Of a stretch of 64,000 nucleotides of DNA, positions 57,295 to 64,000 are shown piece after piece (the stretch's first letter is position 1; each line of letters opens with the position of its first letter). Both the position numbers and the translations under genes were made by a program. The notes under the pieces were generated by a model that saw nothing but the letters and a program-made list of their open reading frames with translations, searched no databases and had not been told where the DNA came from. The stretch is from Dactylorhiza incarnata (lineage: Eukaryota; Streptophyta; Magnoliopsida; Asparagales; Orchidaceae): the NCBI GenBank assembly GCA_033032865.1, contig JAWHQI010000004.1, forward strand, positions 22,178,001 through 22,242,000, written 5' to 3'.

Positions 57295-57960
57295 CAGGTT
57301 GTTCGACGAGTCGGTCGGACAACAAATTCTGATATAGTAGTTGTTTTTGGTTTCATTGCATACACACACTAATGTGTCATTAGTACATCTTGGCCGAAGC
57401 ATGAACACTACACTCATAACATGATAAGAATATACGGGTCATATTATGTAGTACGGGATGCATAATATGTGTCTGTATATGGATCTACCATAGGTGGCAA
57501 CACGTGACGGTTATGTAGTATGGGATGCATAACCATCATCACATGGATGCCCATTAACATGTTTTCTTTTTGTTACATGTGATATTATGTAGTATGGGAT
57601 GCATAATATTTCATGTGTATGCCGCCCATAACATGTATTAAGGCCTTTATTAGATTGCATAGCACAACATACATTACATAGCATTGCATAAGCACACGCG
57701 CGAAGTTAAAGACTTATATGATGACACACATACACCCATGATTTCAAAACGAATAGAAAATTCATGCATTCATGACCTTTGCACATGAGTCAAGAGGGAT
57801 GATGTAGTATCATTCCCCCAAATTTAGCATAGCATCATGAAAATATCCCAGAGAAAGGTAGTGGAAATGGCAAGTATCTGTACATGTATGTTCTGAACCA
57901 AGCAGTGTAGTTCTAGTGCAAGGTTAAGTTTTAATTATAGGTTTATGCGGATTAGCAGAG
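57295..57960 (+). other. F 5' leader
   Basis: No ORF. ATTATGTAGTA(C/T)GGGATGCATAA repeats three to four times between 57440 and 57610, in an imperfect tandem. Confidence 0.65.
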
Positions 57961-59191
57961 ATGGCGCGCAAGCGAGTCACGATTAGGTAGACTCCTCATT
58001 CGGAGGGTGAGTCATCCGGAGCGCAGAGTGAAGCTTTGATCGAGAGTCTGCGCTAGAGAAATGAGGCTCTGACGAGGCAAATGGATGCGTTGCAGTTGCA
58101 AGTTAAGGCGTTGTTGTCTGCCGGTGCAAGGCAGCAAACCACGATGCAGGCCCCCATAGTAGGATAGACAGCACATACTCCTCATACTCCCCTGGTACCC
58201 CTAGTAGCGATACCTCCAGAAATGAATTTCATTTCGCACTTTCAAAGGTTGGGTCCTCCATCGTATGATGGTCGAGCCGAATTCGTGGCCTTAGACGATT
58301 GGCTTATAGCCATTGAGGAGATGTTCTCGTATTCAGGAATCACCATAGATCAGAAGGTGATGGTCGTCGCGTACCAGCTTAAGGGTCTCGCAAAGAGTTG
58401 GTGGTTGAGGGAGAAGGAAGACCTTTCCGAAGGATGTTCGTGGGAAACCTTCAAAGGAATGTTGTTAAGAAAGTTTCTGATGTCGGTAGAGCAAGACCAA
58501 TTGATGAATGATTTCCTACATCTGAAGCAGAGACAACTCTCGGTGAGAGAGTAGGAGATTGAGTTTTGCAAGTTGAGCAGGTTTTCTCCGGCCCTAGTAC
58601 CCTCAGAAGAAGGAAGAGTGAAGAGATTTCTGGGTGGTCTCCGCAGTGACATCCAGCAGTTGGCCAGCGCGTACAGGTCGGAGAAGTACACTGAGGTAGT
58701 TGAGGCAGCGCTGAAGGTTGAGGCAATTGATAATGCCAAGAACCGAGGATCAATGATGAAGAAGGAAATGAGAAAGGCTGGAGAAGAAGGAAATTCTGGT
58801 GCGCCTGCCTCGGTCTTGAAGAAAGGAGGTGGCGGGGTCTGCAATTTCTGTGGCCGCTCTGGCCATCCTTTTGAAAAGTCTGTCAAGAGGAAAGGAGTTC
58901 AGAAGCAGCATCGAGTGCTGGCAATTTAGGTTGCTCCGAAGGGTGAGGTGCTCTGCCAGTTGTGCAAGCAGAAGGGGCATGATGTGGCCCAGTGTTGGAC
59001 CAAGGAGAATGTCTGCTTCCAGTGCGGACAGAAAGGGCACATGAAGTTTCAATGCCCGTGAGTTCAAGCCCCGTTGCAGCCAGTTCCTCTTCGAGCCTTG
59101 CCACCACCCCAGCATCAGGATAAAGGAAGCGGAAAGCTGAACGTGTTAACCCAGGAGAAAGCGCAGTCTTTGACCCAAGTGATCGCAGGTT
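57961..59191 (+). pseudogene. gag: F gag
   Basis: ATG 57961 (MARKRVTIR) opens one frame of about 410 codons with seven stops counting the last: six TAG and one TGA. The capsid shows RLGPPSYDG, WLIAIEEMFSYSG, KSWWLREKED, LRKFL and FLGGLRSDIQQLA. The knuckle CQLCKQKGHDVAQC is near 58950 and CFQCGQKGHMKFQC near 59020. An earlier one (CNFCGRSGHPFEKS) has lost its last Cys. The frame is otherwise intact, so point mutations alone silenced it. Confidence 0.88.
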
Positions 59192-59260
59192 AGACCTTAA
59201 GCCAGCTGTTAAGTCTTGATTCCTTTTAGTTTTGATGTATTAGACTCGTTTCTTTTTCAG
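59189..59260 (+). other. Intron-like segment between F gag and protease
   Basis: A 72-bp segment starts CAG|GTTAGA and ends TTTCTTTTTCAG|G, with stops in all frames. Joining the flanks would not give the protease frame without one further indel, so this is only a candidate. Confidence 0.25.
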
Positions 59261-59261
59261 G

Positions 59262-59434
59262 CTTATAGGGAGATTTAAGGTAAAGAATCGTTGGGCATGT
59301 GTTCTGTTTGATTCGGGTGCTACCCATTCGTTCGTAGCAAGGGCTTTCGTCGAGCGTCACCGTTTGACACCTGAGCTGGGTAACGATTCGTTCCTCGATA
59401 AGTTCCCTTCTGGTGATTTGGTATCCTCGAACCA
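59262..59434 (+). pseudogene. pol: F protease
   Basis: CVLFDSGATHSFVARAF is an intact Tekay-type protease site. The frame then shifts near 59435 into the long pol frame, whose first residues ([16 protein letters not shown]) are the end of protease. Confidence 0.85.
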
Positions 59435-61009
59435 GTGCGTCCGAAGTTCCCCATTCTCTTAGGAGATTTCTTGGCTGTTGCTGATCTCAAGGTGTTGGAC
59501 CTAGAAGACTTTGACGTGATATTGGGTATGGACTGGTTGTCTAGTTATGATGCTGTCATCCGATGCAAGGAAAAGCGTCTGGACTTTGTGATGGACAACG
59601 GTCATCCCATGAGCATTTTTGGATCCCCGTGCCAGAGTTCCCCGATAATTTCCGTGGTATGTGTTCGGAAACTGTTAAATTCTGGTTGCTTGGCTTACCT
59701 TATTTTGGTGTTAGAAACAATTAGTGGTTCGCCGTGTATCGAGGGTGTTCCGGTGGTGCGTGAGTTTCCTGATGTATTCCCTGTCAGTCTTTCTGGTCTT
59801 CCTCCTGATAGAGATGTGGAGTTCATTATTAATCTTGAGCCTGGTACTCGTCCTATCGCTAAGGCACCATACCATATGGTCCCGCGTGAGCTAAAAGAGT
59901 TACGAACTCAATTAGATGAGTTGTTGCATTGTGGATTCATTAAACCAAGTTCTTCGCCCGGGGGAGCTCCAGTTTTGTTCATGAAAAAGAAGGACGGTTC
60001 TATGAGGTTGTGCATAGATTATAGAGAGTTAAACAAAGTGACTATCAAGAATAGGTATCTGTTGCCGAGGATAGATGATATGTTTGATCAGTTGCGTGGT
60101 AGCACGGTGTTTTCAAAGATTGACCTTCGATCAGGCTACCATCAGTTGAGGATCCGTGAGTCGGACGTTCCCCAGACTGCCTTTCATTCCCGTTATGGTC
60201 ATTTTGAGTTTCTGGTTATGTCTTTTGGTTTGATGAATGCACCCTCTACATTTATGGACATGATGAACCGCATGTTCAAGGATTTTCTGGATCATTTTGT
60301 AGTGGTATTCATCGATGATGTGTTGGTATATTCCAGAAGTGCTGAGGAGCATGTTATGCATTTGTGCTTAGTATTGTCTACTCTTAGAGAGCACAAGCTG
60401 TATGCGAAGCTGAGTAAGTGTGAGTTCTGGATTTCTCAGGTATCCTTTCTGGGTCATGTGGTGAACAAAGATGGAATTACTGTAGACCCCACTCAGATTT
60501 CTGCTGTGTTGGATTGGAAGACGCCTTCAATGCCTAAGGAGATAAGGAGTTTCTTAGGGTTGGCTGGGTACTACAGGAGATTTGTTCAAAGATTCTCAGT
60601 GTTGTTGGCACCTTTAACTAAGAATACCCAGAAGAATACCTCTTTTGTTTGGAGCGATAAGTGCGAAGAAGCCTTTCAGGAATTAAAGAGGTGTTTGTGC
60701 AGTGCTCCTGTGTTGGCCTTGTCGATCGAAGGAATAGAGTATGCTGTTTATGTGGACGCATCTCACATTGGTCTAGGGTGTGTTTTGATGCAAGAAGGAA
60801 AGGTGATTGCCTATGGGTCTAGACAACTGAAGGTTCATGAAAGGAATTACCCTACGCATGACTTAGAATTTGCGGCAGTGATTTACGCCTTAAAGCTTTG
60901 GAGACATCTTCTTTATGGAGTGTCATGCAAGATTTATACGGATCACAAGAGTCCGAGGTATGTCTTTACCCAGAAAGAGCTGAATTTGCGCCAACGTAGG
61001 TGGTTGTAG
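59435..61009 (+). pseudogene. pol: F reverse transcriptase and RNase H
   Basis: Open for 524 codons. The order is protease end (residues about 28-45), [16 protein letters not shown] entry ([16 protein letters not shown]), [65 protein letters not shown] (about 291-299), [11 protein letters not shown], then RNase [15 protein letters not shown] (about 437) and [16 protein letters not shown]. The TDHKSPRY motif has Pro where Leu is usual. It ends at a TAG inside RRWL-Y. The best preserved gypsy RT in plus orientation here. Confidence 0.92.
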
Positions 61010-61369
61010 TATGTGGCAGATTATGAAGTTGATATCCTGTATCATCCGGGTAAGGCTAATGTAGTGGTCGATGCCCTGAGTAGAAAGACCGTGCAAATCT
61101 TCAATATTTCCGTGCAGTCCTTGGTAGGTATTGTATCCCCGCGTTGGATAATATTCAGGCAAAGATCTGTAGTGAAGCGCAGAACTCTAGTCTTTCCAAT
61201 CATCCTGGTTCCACAAAAATGTACAAAGACCTGAAGCAGAACATTTGGTGGTCAGGTATGAAGAATGATATAACCAGATATGTTTCTGAATGTTTAACTT
61301 GTCAGCACGTGAAGGCGGATCAGAAGAGGCCTGGAGGTAAGTTGAACCCGTTGGATGTGTTGGATCGTG
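61010..61369 (+). pseudogene. pol: F integrase N-terminus, cut by H
   Basis: YHPGKANVVVDALSRK ends RNase H. After a shift the HHCC finger appears: MYKDLKQNIWWSGMKNDI then CLTCQHVKADQKRPGG. The protein stops at LNPLDVLD, where the family H LTR starts. Confidence 0.85.
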
Positions 61370-61382
61370 TGACGCCCTTAGA

Positions 61383-61401
61383 GGGGGGGGGGGGGGGGGG
61401 G
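61383..61401. repeat. 19-base G run in H LTR
   Basis: It has the same U5 position and the same GGTGAATA continuation as the runs in B2. Confidence 0.9.
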
Positions 61402-62148
61402 TGAATAAGGGTGTGTTTAAATTATAATTTTTTAACTTAAGAATTTTTAAACAAATTTTACTTTTCTAAAAATTACTTAAAAAAAATTTCAAACCAATGT
61501 AATTTTTAAATTAATTCAAACACAAATTTCTAAGTTAAAGATTAAGCAACCAAATTTGCAATTAAAGAAAAAGTCATAATTTTTGTAATCATGAAATTCA
61601 CATACAATAAAAATGATCTTAACAATGCTTAAGATCAATGCACAAATATGATAATAAACTTTTAACAATTTGAGTTTACCAATCCTTCTCCCAAGGATCG
61701 GAAGGCTATCACTTGTCTCTCCCTAGACCAAGCCCAAGCCTATCCTCTAGATCTTCCCAAGATCTAGACGTAGCACACAAGGCCACGATTTCCTACCAAG
61801 CCACGCAAGGACTTGGACGCTCCACGTAAGGAAGCGATTTTCCACTAAGTCACGCAAGGACTTAGACGTCACGCACAAGGAGACGATTTCCCTACCAATA
61901 CAAAGTGAAATGTATATAAATGAAAATACAAAATCAAATGAAGAACTCCCTAGAAATTTAGATCCCTGAAAGGAAGGTTGAAGCCTCGAGATGATCGTTG
62001 ATGTAGAAGCGCGTCCGATCTCGTCTTCAATTTCAAACCTTCTAAGCACAAATGGGAGTTGATGAGGTTTTGGAGCTCTCTGGTTCTTATGCACTCAGGA
62101 AAGGACTTAGAATTTTAAAAGCTTGGAATGCACGAACAAAACGAACCA

Positions 62149-62156
62149 ATTTATAG
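62149..62156 (-). promoter_or_regulatory. TATA box of second H LTR
   Basis: The minus strand reads TATAAATT. The remaining palindrome units follow at 62164-62300. Confidence 0.6.
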
Positions 62157-62443
62157 TTTTCACTATCGCCTGGGCGACATCGCTGTCGGAATTGCGACAG
62201 CGCCAAAATACTGTTCATCGTGCTGTCGTGCGGGCTGCTGCTGTAACTTCTGTCCTATCCCCTGGGCGACAGTAGATGTCGGAATTCTGACATCGAAATT
62301 CTCCATATAGTTAAATTGAGCTCCAATCAGAATTGTGAACATCTTATACCTGTTACCTGCATACCATCAATAAAAATAGAATCAAATACAAACGGGATTT
62401 TGTTATTATCAAACCGGAAGAGTGCGGAATTCATGCTCCAACA

Positions 62444-64000
62444 ATCTCCCCCTTTTGATAATAACAAATCCGTATAAAAAGAAATCATGTCTATTTAGGT
62501 TGTTGTTTTTAACATATGGTGTGTGCACAAAAATAACATGATATATTCCTCTTAAATGTAAGCTCCCCCTAGATGAATGCTCCCCCTAAATGAATGCTCC
62601 CCCTAAATGTTATAGTAAATTGAAATGATGTATTGTTTAGGTGGAAGATTTAGGTGAAATTGTTCTTATTGTTCTTTGATTTCTTGAATATACTTATAAT
62701 TCTCCCCCTTTTGGTATTAGCAAAAGTTAATTTGAACTGAATGAGTAGTTCTTAAGGGAAGAGATAGGATGTAGAAAATAAGAGTAGGCGGAAGCACTTG
62801 TGTTGAAAATGATTGAAAGTCTTGAAATAATAGTAATATGCCATAGTATTGAATAAATTCATGAAGAGATGGTATAGCCATATGAAGTAGTAGAAAAAAA
62901 ATAACTTAAACATGATTAATGTCATTTTAAAGTATCATAGAAAGACACAATTGTTTATACAAGTTTGGAATCTTTTCCGTCCAATTCTCATGAGATGAAG
63001 GTTTATATAACATAATGATGTGTACAAGTGTTGCTTTGATCAAACATATGAAATTATTTAATTTACATGATCATTGGAATAAAAAAACATAACATAAGCA
63101 TAAAAAAAAACTTTGACCTTGAAGATATAACACAATAAGAATAGAATACCATTTTTTATTTTGCACAAGACACTTTATAATACTTTCCAAGGTGCTCAAC
63201 GTCATAATGCTTATTAAGACTTATCAGGAGGGTAAGTAGTGCTTGGTGGAGTATCCTTGTCCTCAATTTAAACTTTTTGTTGATCACATATTTTGTGATA
63301 TCTTAACTTTGTAGTTTGTATAGATATTTATATATAGTTTTATTTTTAATTGACCAAGGATCTCCGAATTCACTTGAATCGCAAAAGATAGTGTATATTT
63401 GGTTGTGCTAACAAATCAAGCTTGAAAGTAGTATTTATGAAATGCTATTGTATTATGTTAAAGCAAATATGATTCATGTATATATTAAATAGAAAGACAT
63501 ATGTATGGATCAAAAGAAGTGAACGTGATAGCTCATTATTATATATAAACTATTTCTCATACTTAGAGGCATGCGAAAACAATTTCCAATAGTCTAAACC
63601 ACTTAGCAGGAGTGTCAATACTATGATAGAGTGGAAATGAAATCATATAATCATGTAAATAGCCATTTTTAAAAAAATAAAAAGCACATGGTTTGGCATC
63701 AATTCATGAGTTGTGGCATTAATAATGACATATAACTAGTGTAGAGTATCAGAGAGACCAAAATTGAAGATAAATCAAATTTGGGAGCTGTCGGAATTTT
63801 CCGACACGCACTGTCGCCTGGGCGACAACTACAAGTATGAAAACGGCTAAAAAATGGGTCAAACCCGATTGTACATAATTTTCTGGACTGGAAGGCGAGA
63901 GGAAGGTGTCGGAGTGCGGCGACAACCCTAGATCTAAGGTATGTTTGGTTGATTTTTAGGTTTTTGACTTAAATTTTTGAAATAAGGTATGTTTGAATCT
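62444..64000 (-). mobile_element. Family H interior, 3' non-coding part
   Basis: The polypurine tract (minus strand CAAAAGGGGGAGAT) abuts the LTR at 62444-62458. Three exact 17-bp-spaced CTCCCCCT copies follow at 62563, 62580 and 62597, and another lies near 62702. No ORF of note is present to the window end. The family palindromes reappear at 63788-63925. Confidence 0.8.
63788..63925. repeat. Family H palindromes inside the element
   Basis: CTGTCGGAATTTTCCGACA is followed by CTGTCGCCTGGGCGACA (to about 63825), then decayed GTGTCGGAGTGCGGCGACA near 63907. They lie about 1.35 kb from the LTR. Confidence 0.8.

Larger units (their letters stand above)
44584..61369 (+). mobile_element. Element F: Tekay/Del-like gypsy, host of G and H
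   Basis: The 5' LTR is 44584-44856 plus 54713-57281 (2842 bp without G). It is followed by primer site, gag, protease, RT, RNase H and the start of integrase, which is cut by family H at about 61370. The left border TATAATGCACCTGATTTTCG aligns with the TGTAACACCCCGATTTTCG-type start of this lineage. The 3' part is outside the window. Confidence 0.75.
61370..62443 (-). mobile_element. 3' LTR of the second family H element
   Basis: On the minus strand it starts TGTTGGAGCATGAATTCC at 62443 and ends near TCTAAGGGCGTCA at 61370. A G run of 19 lies at 61383-61401 and TATA is at 62149-62156. Only two CTGGGCGAC repeat units are present (62165 and 62257), against four in the copy at 1-607. The exact left base (61368 or 61370) is uncertain. 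Confidence 0.85.

Overview
The window is intergenic plant DNA built almost entirely of LTR retrotransposons. I found no host gene, tRNA or rRNA gene. The lineages I recognise are Ty1/copia (one Tork-like and four SIRE/Maximus-like families), Ty3/gypsy Tekay/Del-like, and Ty3/gypsy Athila-like. These, together with initiator-Met and Asp tRNA primer-binding sites, TATA-box LTR promoters and 5-bp target duplications, point to a large-genome flowering plant. Family letters (A, B, B2, C, D, E, F, G, H, J) are mine.

Layout. 1-607 is part of a family H (SIRE-like) LTR. 608-3141 is the gag start and 5' LTR of a minus-strand Tekay-like element (E). 3142-3689 is unassigned. 3690-38651 is an old plus-strand SIRE-like element C that holds a four-level nest: A (Tork-like, minus) inserted in C's gag; B (SIRE-like, plus) inserted in A's 5' LTR; B2 (SIRE-like, minus) inserted in B's pol. 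All three insertions have perfect 5-bp target duplications (AGACC, CAGCC, GTTTG). C breaks off in RNase H at about 38651, where a gutted Athila-type element D begins (38652-42457). 42458-44583 looks like a minus-strand LTR (J) carrying about 1.4 kb of GC-rich minisatellite. A Tekay-like element F (44584-61369, plus) follows; a complete Athila element G (44857-54707, minus, duplication AATTT) sits in its 5' LTR, and its integrase is cut by a second family H element that runs off the right edge.

How it works. The elements encode the usual gag, protease, integrase, reverse transcriptase and RNase H, but nearly every frame carries stops or frameshifts, so none looks autonomous now. B and B2 also carry a third ORF after pol, in the position of the SIRE envelope-like gene.

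The most interesting signal is in the promoters. In most of these LTR families, from both superfamilies, a cluster of short CpG-containing palindromes or tandem repeats lies in U3, usually just upstream of a TATA box, and the word is family-specific. In B and B2 the family word recurs at two further matching positions: the gag-protease linker and the pol-ORF3 spacer. In the spacer it again precedes a TATA-like box, as if the promoter module had been copied inside the element.
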